DNA of 9,331 nt from an uncultured Rikenellaceae bacterium (GCA_947176715.1 CAMWRR010000059.1:1-9331), one strand, 5' to 3'. Positions 1-6,891 are shown, counted from the stretch's first letter. Made by a program: numbers and translations. The notes: generated from the letters alone by a model not told the origin.

Positions 1-69
1 ACAGATATAGTTCTGCTTCAGGAGATAAGAGATCTGCTGAAAGAGCAGAACGCCAAAAAGTCGGAGTAG
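1..69 (+). CDS. mscL: MscL large-conductance mechanosensitive channel, C-terminal end (5' truncated by window)
   Basis: The first 22 codons are open from base 1 and end at TAG (67-69). They encode a peptide containing LLQEIRDLLKEQN followed by a short lysine-rich tail. This closely matches the conserved C-terminal cytoplasmic helix of MscL, where the E. coli protein ends in LLTEIRDLLKEQ plus a few residues. MscL forms a homopentameric inner-membrane channel that opens under membrane tension and releases solutes during hypo-osmotic shock. The C-terminal helices assemble into a cytoplasmic bundle. Only the tail is visible, so the transmembrane helices and pore residues cannot be checked. The gene ends at a strong terminator (90-127) and is therefore probably transcribed separately from the Hdr-like operon. 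The identification rests on one short but distinctive motif. Confidence 0.82.
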   Translation, partial: TDIVLLQEIRDLLKEQNAKKSE

Positions 70-89
70 CTACGGCGCTACCTGATAGG

Positions 90-127
90 AATGTCGTGCG
101 GCAAGAGGCGGTCGCACGGCATTTTTT
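90..127 (+). terminator. Rho-independent terminator of mscL
   Basis: The arms AATGTCGTGCG (90-100) and CGCACGGCATT (113-123) pair over 11 bp with one G-U wobble. They enclose a 12-nt loop and are followed by a run of six T (122-127). It lies 21 bp past the mscL stop codon and insulates mscL from the next operon. Confidence 0.88.
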
Positions 128-142
128 GTGTCGATATAGGTA

Positions 143-170
143 TAATTACCTATCGTAAAATAGGTAATTA
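143..170. promoter_or_regulatory. Perfect 11-bp inverted repeat, possible operator
   Basis: TAATTACCTAT (143-153) and ATAGGTAATTA (160-170) are exact reverse complements separated by 6 bp. A further ATAGGTA half-site lies at 136-142. The repeat sits about 28 bp upstream of a TAnnTTTG element and 108 bp upstream of the first Hdr-like gene. It lacks a following T-tract, so a terminator role is unlikely. A dimeric regulator binding site is the preferred reading. The regulator is unknown, and no DNA-binding protein gene is visible in the window. Confidence 0.5.
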
Positions 171-197
171 CGGCCCGGGAAAGTGAAATAAAAGGTC

Positions 198-205
198 TAT
201 TTTTG
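198..205 (+). promoter_or_regulatory. Putative Bacteroidetes -7 element (TAnnTTTG) for the Hdr-like operon
   Basis: TATTTTTG exactly matches the TAnnTTTG consensus used by the Bacteroidetes primary sigma factor. It is 72 bp upstream of the first ATG of the operon and downstream of the mscL terminator. No convincing -33 TTG/TTTG was found at the usual 19-21 bp spacing, so this is a moderate call. Confidence 0.42.
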
Positions 206-224
206 TAAGACGATTTCGTCAGTC

Positions 225-247
225 CGCTATTGCCTAAGGCGGTGGCG
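225..247 (+). promoter_or_regulatory. GU-rich hairpin in the leader of the Hdr-like operon
   Basis: CGCTATTGCC (225-234) and GGCGGTGGCG (238-247) can form a continuous 10-bp RNA stem with three G-U pairs and a 3-nt TAA loop. The stem ends 30 nt before the ATG at 278. It has no poly-U tail, so it is not an attenuator of the standard kind. It could stabilise the 5' end or affect translation. The pairing is seen directly, but the role is unknown. Confidence 0.3.
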
Positions 248-277
248 TTATGCGTTTAAGCGGATAATTGGGATGCG

Positions 278-997
278 ATGGGAAAATATCTCGACCTCTT
301 GAAAGAGGACATAAGGTTCACCGAGGGGCTGACCGCCTGCATGAACTGCGGCATGTGCACCGCCGTGTGTCCGTCGGCGGGGTTCTACGACTACGACCCG
401 CGTCAGATTATGGACACGGTGCAGAACGGTAGCGACAGCGCCATAGAGGAGCTGCTGTCGGGCGAGCGTATATGGTATTGCGGCGAGTGCATGTCGTGCC
501 GTCCGCGTTGTCCGCGCGGCAATACCCCCGGGTACGTCATACAGGCTTTGCGTACCTTGTCGCAGAAGACCGGGCTGTTCGTCAAGAGCGAGAAGGGGCG
601 TCAGCAGTTGGCGCTCAAACGTACGATAGGGCAGAATATCCTCGACTTGGGCTATTGCATACACCCCACGCGTATCGACCCGGAGTTGCATCCCGAGCAG
701 GGTCCCGTGTGGCGATGGATATACGATAACGCAAAGGATGTGTTCGACCGTTTCGGCATGGGCTACGACACCGACGGCTCCGGAGCCATGCGCCGCATAG
801 ACGAGGGGTCGCTCGACGAGATAAGGCGCATATTCGACCTCACGGGAGGCACGGCTTTCTTCGAGCGTATAGAGGAGTGTTCGGCCGAGGAGGCGGCCCG
901 TCGCGGTATGGCCGAGGAGGCGGACGGCAGGCCGAGGGCCACGGACGAATATATGAACGAGGTATTCACCGCGGACAGCGGCGGACATACGCTCTAA
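278..997 (+). CDS. HdrC-like protein with two [4Fe-4S] motifs (first gene of Hdr-like operon)
   Basis: This 239-residue soluble protein carries two ferredoxin motifs of the HdrC type. C21-x2-C24-x2-C27-x3-C31-P and C68-x2-C71-x2-C74-x3-C78-P should each bind a [4Fe-4S] cluster. In HdrABC enzymes, HdrC relays electrons between the flavoprotein HdrA and the catalytic subunit HdrB, which fits the HdrB-like gene that follows after a 12-bp gap. Residues about 125-239 form a charged extension without cysteine ligands, apart from isolated cysteines. It makes the protein longer than a minimal HdrC (usually under 200 residues), and I do not recognise a domain in it. The ATG at 278 is preferred because an ATG at 250 meets an in-frame stop after five codons. 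No signal peptide or membrane segment is visible. The exact redox partner is inferred from context. Confidence 0.86.
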   Translation: MGKYLDLLKEDIRFTEGLTACMNCGMCTAVCPSAGFYDYDPRQIMDTVQNGSDSAIEELLSGERIWYCGECMSCRPRCPRGNTPGYVIQALRTLSQKTGLFVKSEKGRQQLALKRTIGQNILDLGYCIHPTRIDPELHPEQGPVWRWIYDNAKDVFDRFGMGYDTDGSGAMRRIDEGSLDEIRRIFDLTGGTAFFERIEECSAEEAARRGMAEEADGRPRATDEYMNEVFTADSGGHTL

Positions 998-1009
998 AAA
1001 CGATTGCAA

Positions 1010-2056
1010 ATGAAAAGATATACATGGGACCGGTACCAGAAGACCATACCGGACGACCGTTTCTACTACGCCCGCAGTTGCATACGCCAGAACTTCTTTC
1101 CCGGCTCGGAGGCGGTGTTTCTCAGAATATTGCGCGACGACCTCGGAGTAGATGTGTTCGACGACGCCAAACACACCAGCTGCACCGGCATAGGCTACCA
1201 CTCCGACATAGTGCCTCTGGAGACCATCATGACGGTGGTGGCCCGTCAGTTCGCGCTCATGACCGAGGCCGGGTACGAGAATATGGTCTCGTCGTGCATC
1301 ACCTCGTTCGGGCTTTATACCGAGATACTGACCATGTGGGAGCACCACCCCGAGCTGGAGGAGCAGGCGCGCGCCAATCTAAAAGCGGCTACGGGTCGCG
1401 ATTTCGTCAAGCCCAAGTGCGTGGTTCACAGCTCCGACCTCATCTTTCACTTCCGCGAGCGCATAGCCGAAAAGGCCAAGGTGAGGCTCGTAGACCCGGT
1501 TAGCGGACGGCCCCTCAAAGTGGTGGACCACATAGGCTGCCACTATGCCAAGATATTCCCCACCGCCGGCATAGGCGGCTCGGAGTTCCCCTACGTGCTC
1601 GCCGGCATGGTGGAAAGCTGGGGCGGCGAGACGGTCGACTATCCCGAACGTCGTCACTGTTGCGGCTTCGGCTTCCGTAACTATCTCGTGCAGGCCAACA
1701 GAGGGGTGCCTTTGTCAAATTCGCGTCAGAAGTTGGAGTCGATGGCCCCCTACAAGCCCGATTTCATAGTGGCCAACTGTCCCGGTTGCACCATGTTCCT
1801 CGACAAGTGGCAGTACGCCATATCCGAGATAGAGGGTGTCACCTACGGTCCCGACGGCCGCGGCATCCCGGTGTTGAGCTACGAGGAGATGGCGGGGCTG
1901 GTGCTCGGTTACGGCCCGTGGGACCTCGGCATGCAGATGCATCAGGTGTCGGTGGAGCCGCTTTTGAACAAGCTGGAGATAGAGTACGACGAGTCGCACA
2001 AGTTTCTGGGTAACAACGGTAAGTATATATCGCATCCCGCCCATTGCGGGTTATAA
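1010..2056 (+). CDS. HdrB-like CCG-domain protein with a degenerate first CCG motif
   Basis: This 348-residue protein follows the HdrB plan of two cysteine-rich CCG domains. The C-terminal domain is complete: C177, the pair C217-C218 followed by G, and C257-x2-C260. These should hold a non-cubane [4Fe-4S] cluster like the catalytic clusters of HdrB. The N-terminal domain aligns with HdrB by eye (SCIRQN at C24, then SCTG at C58, then SSC at C96), but it has one cysteine where HdrB has CC and one where it has CxxC. Cluster binding there is therefore reduced or altered. HdrB reduces a disulfide (CoM-S-S-CoB in methanogens). The substrate here is unknown and need not be that one. The ATG at 1010 has an A-rich leader; a TTG two codons upstream is a less likely start. 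A tail of about 85 residues after the last CCG ligand ends in a lone cysteine. Confidence 0.85.
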   Translation: MKRYTWDRYQKTIPDDRFYYARSCIRQNFFPGSEAVFLRILRDDLGVDVFDDAKHTSCTGIGYHSDIVPLETIMTVVARQFALMTEAGYENMVSSCITSFGLYTEILTMWEHHPELEEQARANLKAATGRDFVKPKCVVHSSDLIFHFRERIAEKAKVRLVDPVSGRPLKVVDHIGCHYAKIFPTAGIGGSEFPYVLAGMVESWGGETVDYPERRHCCGFGFRNYLVQANRGVPLSNSRQKLESMAPYKPDFIVANCPGCTMFLDKWQYAISEIEGVTYGPDGRGIPVLSYEEMAGLVLGYGPWDLGMQMHQVSVEPLLNKLEIEYDESHKFLGNNGKYISHPAHCGL

Positions 2057-2067
2057 CATATTGTATT

Positions 2068-3096
2068 ATGGCGGCAAAACGCGTAATAGTCATAGGCGGC
2101 GGAGTGGCAGGCATGCAGGCGGCCGTCGCCCTTAAAAAGCAAGGTGTCACCCCCATGCTCATAGAGCGTGACATAACTCTCGGCGGCAAGCTGTGCCGGT
2201 GGGACAGGCTCTTCCCGTCGGGCACGCGTGCGGGGGAGGTGGTCTCTCCGCTCGTGGAGGCCATCTCCGAGACGGGCATAAGGACGGTGCTTTGCGGCGA
2301 GGTGTCGGAGATAGTAGGCGACGACAGCCGTGTGGAGGTGATGCTCACCGACGGAAGCAGTTACGAGGCCGAGGCGGCGATAATAGCCACCGGCTTCGAT
2401 CTGTTCGACGCCTCGCTCAAAGAGGAGTACGGTTACGGCATCTATCCCAACGTGGTGACCTCCGTCGATCTGGAGGAGATGTTCCGGTCGGGTGCCGTGG
2501 TGCGGGCCGACGGGTCGGAGCCGCGTTCGGTGGCCATACTGCACTGCGTGGGCTCGCGCGACCGTCAGGCCGGGTGCGGCCACTGTTCGCGCGTATGTTG
2601 CATAACGGGCGTGAAGCAGGCCATAGAGCTGAAACAGCTATACCCCGGCTGCAATGTCTATAACTTCTACATGGATATGCGTATGTTCGGTTCCGGATAC
2701 GAGGAGCTATACAAGGAGGCGCAGGAGCGATACCGCGTCAATTTCATACGCGGACGCATCTCGGAGTGCAGCGGCACGATGGATTCGCGTGTGCTCGTCA
2801 AGGCCGAGGATACGTTGGCGGGACGTCCGCTCCGGCTTACCGTCGACATGACCGTGTTGCTTGTGGGCAAACAGGCTCCGGCCTCCAATGCCAAGTTCGC
2901 CTCTGAGTTGGGTATATGCGTTTCGTCCGACGGTTTTTTCAAAGGCGCGGACTGTTTCGACGGAGCCACCCTCACCTCGCGGCGCAATATATTCGTGGCG
3001 GGTACGGCCACGGGTCCCAAGAATGTGGGCGAGAGTATGAACGAGGCTGTGGCCGCGGCTATAAAGGCGGCGGAGTACGTTAAAGGGTTGGCGTGA
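2068..3096 (+). CDS. Short HdrA/QmoA-type FAD oxidoreductase with one [4Fe-4S] site
   Basis: The 342-residue product begins with an FAD-binding Rossmann motif (VIGGGVAGMQAA, about residues 8-19). It also has the characteristic HdrA segment around residues 160-178, in which cysteines 160, 173, 177 and 178 keep the 13-4-1 spacing of the [4Fe-4S] ligands known in methanogen HdrA. An extra cysteine lies at 170. FYMDMRMFG and FIRGR (about 200-230) and ATGPKN near the C terminus are further family signatures. Unlike full HdrA (about 650 residues), it lacks the N-terminal extension, the CxxC after the FP motif and the C-terminal ferredoxin domain. That resembles QmoA or the short HdrA of sulfur-oxidiser sHdr complexes. 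The protein probably passes electrons between the two HdrC-like subunits. Flavin-based bifurcation cannot be assumed. I chose the ATG at 2068, 11 bp after the preceding stop, over an in-frame TTG at 2044 inside that gene. Confidence 0.88.
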   Translation: MAAKRVIVIGGGVAGMQAAVALKKQGVTPMLIERDITLGGKLCRWDRLFPSGTRAGEVVSPLVEAISETGIRTVLCGEVSEIVGDDSRVEVMLTDGSSYEAEAAIIATGFDLFDASLKEEYGYGIYPNVVTSVDLEEMFRSGAVVRADGSEPRSVAILHCVGSRDRQAGCGHCSRVCCITGVKQAIELKQLYPGCNVYNFYMDMRMFGSGYEELYKEAQERYRVNFIRGRISECSGTMDSRVLVKAEDTLAGRPLRLTVDMTVLLVGKQAPASNAKFASELGICVSSDGFFKGADCFDGATLTSRRNIFVAGTATGPKNVGESMNEAVAAAIKAAEYVKGLA

Positions 3097-3473
3097 TGGA
3101 AAAAGCTGTTGCAGACATACATAAAGGGTCTTCGGGCACCGTTGCGAAGAAATTCGGCTTCACGGTAAAGAGCGGCAGGGCCATAGACATAGACGCGGCG
3201 GATATGTCGGTGGCCGACGAGGTTATGGCGCGTGTGCCGTCGTGGTCGCTCTGCATAGGGTGCGGCGGGTGTACCGCCACATGTACGGCCGGGGCCTTTG
3301 CCGACTATAACTTCCGTCGCTTGCATCTGATGGTGCGGCGGGGAGAGGTGACGGGGCTGCGAGGTCGCCTCTCCGCCTGTATGTTGTGCGGGAAGTGCGT
3401 GTTGCAGTGTCCCCGGGGTGTCAATACGCGTGGTGTGATAGCGGCCCTTATGGAGCTGCTTCCGCGGGATTAA
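3096..3473 (+). CDS. Second, small HdrC-like dicluster ferredoxin
   Basis: This 125-residue soluble protein has two [4Fe-4S] motifs: C53-x2-C56-x2-C59-x3-C63, and C95-x2-C98-x2-C101-x3-C105-P. It matches the core of HdrC without the long tail of the first HdrC-like protein. Its ATG overlaps the stop of the flavoprotein gene by one base (TGATG), which suggests translational coupling and a stoichiometric complex. It is followed after 12 bp by the membrane HdrED-like gene. The natural inference is that it wires the flavoprotein to the membrane subunit, while the longer paralogue wires it to the HdrB-like subunit. The first motif is followed by T rather than the usual P. The start at 3096 was chosen over an overlapping GTG one codon earlier. 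Confidence 0.85.
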   Translation: MEKAVADIHKGSSGTVAKKFGFTVKSGRAIDIDAADMSVADEVMARVPSWSLCIGCGGCTATCTAGAFADYNFRRLHLMVRRGEVTGLRGRLSACMLCGKCVLQCPRGVNTRGVIAALMELLPRD

Positions 3474-3485
3474 TAGCAGGGTGTC

Positions 3486-5285
3486 ATGGTAAATCTCTAT
3501 TTCGAGCCTTTCATAATACCGTTCATAGTAGGAGTGGTGGTGCTCTTCTCCGTAATGTGGACGAAGTTCATATCGTGGATATCGGCACTTCCACAGAGCG
3601 ACAGGCGTATGATGAGGTCGGGCATATTCTCTGTCGCCACCGTCGTCGGGGCCTTGTGGGAGGCTTTCAGGGAGTGTCTGTTGCACCTTAAGATAGGGCG
3701 TGTCAACGGCAGATTGTGGTATATGCACACGTCGCTGGCTTTCGGGTGGTTTCTGCTAATTGCGTTCGGCAAGGCGGAGGCCATACTCTATCTCAAAACG
3801 CCGGTGGTGCCCATATATGTCGATGTATTTTTCCGCAAATACTTCCCGTTTGCGCACGTGGGGGCGTTCGGCTTCATAATGGACGCTCTGTTGCTGTTCG
3901 TGCTCTCGGGGTTGGTGGCCGCCGTGGTCAAGAGGTTCCGCCCGTCGGTCTACGGCATGAGGCGCACCACCGACCACACCCTCGGCGACAAGCTGGCCCT
4001 GTCGGCCCTGTGGTGCATATTTCCGCTCAGGTTGCTGGCCGAGAGCTTCAATTCGGCCATCTACGACAGCGGCTCTTTTCTGACCGGGTCGCTCGGAGCG
4101 CTGTGGGCGTTGCTGTTGCCCTCGCGGTCGCTTCCGTATATAAACGAGGTGCTGTGGTGGTGCTATTCGGTGTCGCTGGGGCTATTCTTCGTCAGCGTAC
4201 CCATATCGCGCTACCTGCACATATTCGCCGAGATACCCCTGATATTTTTGCGTAGCTTCAAGGTGAGGGCTTCCGTGAGAGCCACCACATTCACCAAGCT
4301 GCAACGGGCGGCATGTTCGCGTTGCGGTATCTGTATCGACCCGTGTCAGCTCTCGGCCGAGGGCATATCGCTCGACACGCAGTCGGTATATCTTCTTAGG
4401 GACGAACGCGCCAAGGGGGCCACGCTCGCCAAGGCGGACAGCTGTCTTATGTGCGGGCGTTGCCAGAGCGTATGCCCTGTCGGCATAGAGCTGGACGTTA
4501 TCAGAACGTCGGTACGGCACGACAGGCGCAAGGCCACATCCTCTTTCGATTACGGCTATCTCGACACCGTGCATGTGCCGCTTGCCACCTCCAAGGTGGG
4601 CTTCTTCTCCGGCTGCATGGGGCGTCTGACACCGTCGGTGGCGGCGTCGATGCGTGCCATAGCGATAAGGAGCGGCGTAGACATCTGGTTCATAGACGAG
4701 GCGGAGGGTATATGTTGCGGACGTCCTCAACGTATGGCCGGCAATCTGGACGCCGCCGACCGTATGCGTGAGCGTAACGAGGAGCTCTTCGTGGAGTCGG
4801 GCATAGACACGTTGGTGACCTCGTGCCCTATATGTTTGCGCACCTTTCGTGAGGATTACCACTTGAACGGCATAAGGCTGTTGCATCACAGTCAGTTCAT
4901 TGCCGAGCTTATGGAGCAGGGTAGGTTAGATGTGGAGAGAGGTGCGGCGAGCTTCGCATATCACGACCCTTGCGAGCTCGGTCGCGGGCTCGGCATCTAC
5001 GATGAGCCGCGCGTCGTGCTGGGTAATATCGGTCGTCTCGAGGAGGTGGCTCGCAGTCGCGACAAGGCGTTATGTTGCGGCGGTTCGCTCGCTCACCTTG
5101 GTCTCGATATGGCGCAACGCGACAGGATAGCCGCCGGAGTGTGCGCGGAGTTCGAGGCTACCGGAGCCGACTTTATAGTGACATCGTGTCCTATGTGCAA
5201 AAAGAGTCTCTCCCGGTCGACCGAGACGAGGGTCATAGATATAGCGGAGGCCGTTAAGATGGCTGTCGGCGTAGAAGAGGCTTAG
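3486..5285 (+). CDS. HdrE-HdrD-type fusion: membrane domain, two [4Fe-4S] motifs and two CCG domains
   Basis: The 599-residue product has three parts. Residues about 1-260 are hydrophobic with roughly five to six membrane segments (near 9-29, 47-65, 82-103, 126-148, 170-187 and 222-241). They resemble NarI/HdrE/DsrM-type subunits, and RYLHIFAEIPL near 242-252 is like the conserved histidine region there. H67, H81, H124, H164 and H245 are candidate heme ligands. Residues 277-330 hold two ferredoxin motifs (C277/280/283/287 and C320/323/326/330). Residues about 370-599 contain two complete CCG domains: C377, C410-C411, C447/C450; and C496, C530-C531, C568/C571. HdrE (cytochrome b) and HdrD (catalytic) are separate proteins in methanogens; here they are joined. 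The likely role is exchange of electrons between the quinone pool and a cytoplasmic disulfide-type or protein partner. The substrate is unknown. Confidence 0.88.
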   Translation: MVNLYFEPFIIPFIVGVVVLFSVMWTKFISWISALPQSDRRMMRSGIFSVATVVGALWEAFRECLLHLKIGRVNGRLWYMHTSLAFGWFLLIAFGKAEAILYLKTPVVPIYVDVFFRKYFPFAHVGAFGFIMDALLLFVLSGLVAAVVKRFRPSVYGMRRTTDHTLGDKLALSALWCIFPLRLLAESFNSAIYDSGSFLTGSLGALWALLLPSRSLPYINEVLWWCYSVSLGLFFVSVPISRYLHIFAEIPLIFLRSFKVRASVRATTFTKLQRAACSRCGICIDPCQLSAEGISLDTQSVYLLRDERAKGATLAKADSCLMCGRCQSVCPVGIELDVIRTSVRHDRRKATSSFDYGYLDTVHVPLATSKVGFFSGCMGRLTPSVAASMRAIAIRSGVDIWFIDEAEGICCGRPQRMAGNLDAADRMRERNEELFVESGIDTLVTSCPICLRTFREDYHLNGIRLLHHSQFIAELMEQGRLDVERGAASFAYHDPCELGRGLGIYDEPRVVLGNIGRLEEVARSRDKALCCGGSLAHLGLDMAQRDRIAAGVCAEFEATGADFIVTSCPMCKKSLSRSTETRVIDIAEAVKMAVGVEEA

Positions 5286-5418
5286 TTCGGATTGCAGTAA
5301 ATGGTCGTTCCGTGGCGGAGGTTCCGTCCCCGAGTATTCAAAGGCGCGTATCTAACTTCGCTCGGCCCGTGTCATGGCTCATGTCTATGCCGTTTTCACC
5401 TGCATACGGCGGATTGAC

Positions 5419-6192
5419 TTACATAAGTCGATTTGAAAAAATCTCCCAGCCTTTTTCGGCTTGTCGTACTAACATGCCGTAACCTCCTATGGTCGTGGCG
5501 TGCGCGCGTCTGCCGCGACGTAAGAACATGGTGTCGCCGGGGTTGTAGATCAGGTCGAATAGTATATGGTTGTCAGTGAGCGAGGCGTAGTCTATCTCCG
5601 GGGCCGCCTCTGTCTTTGGGTACATGCCCAGCGGGGTGGTGTTGACGATTAGCTCGTGTCCCGTTACTACGGAGCCGTCTACGTCATCGTAGCACAGCGA
5701 GCCGTCGCTTTTACGGCGCGATACCGTCTCGTATCTTATACCGAGCGTTTCGAGCGCGTGGCATACCGCCTTCGATGCGCCGCCGGTGCCCAATACCAAT
5801 GCGTCGGGTCTGCGGTCTGCGATGACCTCCGTTAGCGAGTCTCTGAAGCCGTAGACGTCGGTGTTGAATCCCTCGAGACATATCCCGTCGGCTATCTTGC
5901 CACGGAACCCCTCCTCTCTGGTTATCTTCACGCAGTTGACCGCCCCTATGGCGACCGCTTCGTCGTCTATGCGGTCGAGCATCTGCATGACAGCCTGTTT
6001 GTGCGGTATGGTGACGTTGAAGCCGCGCAGGCAGGGGTCGGAGATTACGGCATCGCGGAGCATCTCTATGTCGGCCATAGGGGCGTTGTAATAACGCCAC
6101 CCCTCTATCCCCTCGCGGGCGAATTTGGCCTCGAAGTAGCGTTGCGAGAAAGAGTGTCCGAGCGGGTTTCCTATGAGCATCAGTGTGTTCAT
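5419..6192 (-). CDS. aroE: Shikimate dehydrogenase (NADP+)
   Basis: AroE reduces 3-dehydroshikimate to shikimate with NADPH, in the chorismate pathway for aromatic amino acids. The 257-residue protein shows the family motifs in order: GNPLGHSFS (8-16) for shikimate binding, NVTIPHK (59-65) with catalytic K65, GAVN with N86, GFNTD with catalytic D112, the nucleotide loop GTGGAS (135-140), then VNTTPLGM, DLIYNP, and GGYGMLVRQA near the C terminus. An SRRK stretch after the second beta strand of the nucleotide fold supplies basic residues suited to the NADP phosphate. Length is close to the usual 260-280 residues, and all key residues seem intact. It follows the YqaA/DedA-like gene after 10 bp and probably shares its transcript. 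It converges on the Hdr-like operon, with no strong terminator visible in the 133-bp gap. Confidence 0.95.
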   Translation of the reverse strand: MNTLMLIGNPLGHSFSQRYFEAKFAREGIEGWRYYNAPMADIEMLRDAVISDPCLRGFNVTIPHKQAVMQMLDRIDDEAVAIGAVNCVKITREEGFRGKIADGICLEGFNTDVYGFRDSLTEVIADRRPDALVLGTGGASKAVCHALETLGIRYETVSRRKSDGSLCYDDVDGSVVTGHELIVNTTPLGMYPKTEAAPEIDYASLTDNHILFDLIYNPGDTMFLRRGRRAHATTIGGYGMLVRQAEKGWEIFSNRLM

Positions 6193-6202
6193 GTTACGAC
6201 TT

Positions 6203-6859
6203 TTAAGCGAGGTATTTGACGGCTACGAATCCGCCTATCAGCAACACCGTTATGGCTATGGCTATGAGGTTGAAATATTTGTCGATGAATCTCTTGATGG
6301 AGGGGCCGAACTTCCATATCAGCCACGATATCAGGAAGAAGCGTGCGCCTCGGCTTATGAGCGAGGCTATTATGAATATGACGAAGTCGATGTCGAACAC
6401 CCCGGCCGTGATGGTTATCAGCTTGTAGGGTATGGGTGTGAACCCTGCCGTGAAGACCACCCAGAAGCTATACTCCTCGAACATACCCTGCACTTGCTCG
6501 TACACCTCCAAGGTGAATCCCGGGATGTTTCGGAAGAAGAAGTCGGCGAAAGCGGTGAACTCGCCGCCGCCGTCTATCCATGCGAAGTGGCCTATGAGGT
6601 ATCCTACCGCCGCCCCGAGAATGGAGCCGACCGTGCATACCAAAGCGTATCTGAACGAGTTTTTGACCTTGCCCAGACACAAGGCTATCAACAGTATGTC
6701 GGGAGGTATGGGGAAAAAGCTCGATTCCGCGAACGCGAGTATGAATAGCGCGCTCGTGCCCCATCTGGTGTCAGCCCAGTGAAGCACCCAGTCGTAGAGC
6801 CGACGCAACAGGTTGCGTTTGCGGGCTACCGGTGCCGATTGTTCCGTTGTTTCATACAT
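6203..6859 (-). CDS. YqaA/DedA-family (VTT domain) membrane protein
   Basis: This 218-residue integral membrane protein belongs to the SNARE-associated/VTT superfamily, closest in motif to the YqaA branch. The hallmark ESSFFPIPPD lies at about 45-54 in a re-entrant helix. GFTPIPYKLITITAG (about 129-143) replaces the R-containing FxPxxR motif of classical DedA, which is the YqaA pattern. SRGARFF follows at about 159-165. Several hydrophobic segments occupy residues about 35-65, 70-92, 120-155 and 185-210. Relatives are implicated in lipid or undecaprenyl-phosphate flipping and membrane homeostasis, but the substrate of YqaA-type proteins is not established. I chose the ATG at 6859 because an earlier in-frame ATG (6913) lies upstream of the putative promoter element at 6892-6899. 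The residues upstream (18 codons) look non-conserved. aroE follows immediately. Confidence 0.88.
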   Translation of the reverse strand: MYETTEQSAPVARKRNLLRRLYDWVLHWADTRWGTSALFILAFAESSFFPIPPDILLIALCLGKVKNSFRYALVCTVGSILGAAVGYLIGHFAWIDGGGEFTAFADFFFRNIPGFTLEVYEQVQGMFEEYSFWVVFTAGFTPIPYKLITITAGVFDIDFVIFIIASLISRGARFFLISWLIWKFGPSIKRFIDKYFNLIAIAITVLLIGGFVAVKYLA

Positions 6860-6891
6860 GGTTTTATTGTGGCGTTGGATGAAATGAGCTA

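Noticed and set aside
248..1348. Long minus-strand open frame (about 366 codons) opposite the HdrC-like and HdrB-like genes
   Set aside because: The translation shows no recognisable motif and is a mirror of GC-rich coding DNA. The plus-strand frames carry clear cysteine motifs.
2667..3728. Long minus-strand open frame (about 353 codons) spanning three plus-strand genes
   Set aside because: It crosses the ends of three well-supported genes and has a low-complexity, motif-free translation.
278..5285. Methanogen-type CoB-CoM heterodisulfide reductase
   Set aside because: The short HdrA, the degenerate HdrB first site, the HdrED fusion and the bacterial context (mscL, aroE, Bacteroidetes promoter and surface protein) make a CoM/CoB substrate implausible.
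5286..5418. Terminator between the convergent HdrED-like gene and aroE
   Set aside because: Only weak stems were found (for example 5314-5328 with a 3-nt loop, and GCCGT/ACGGC at 5389-5410), none followed by a T-tract.
6173..6748. Plus-strand frame of about 191 codons opposite the yqaA-like gene
   Set aside because: The product is rich in Glu/Tyr/Arg with no fold signature. It is antisense to a protein with definite family motifs.
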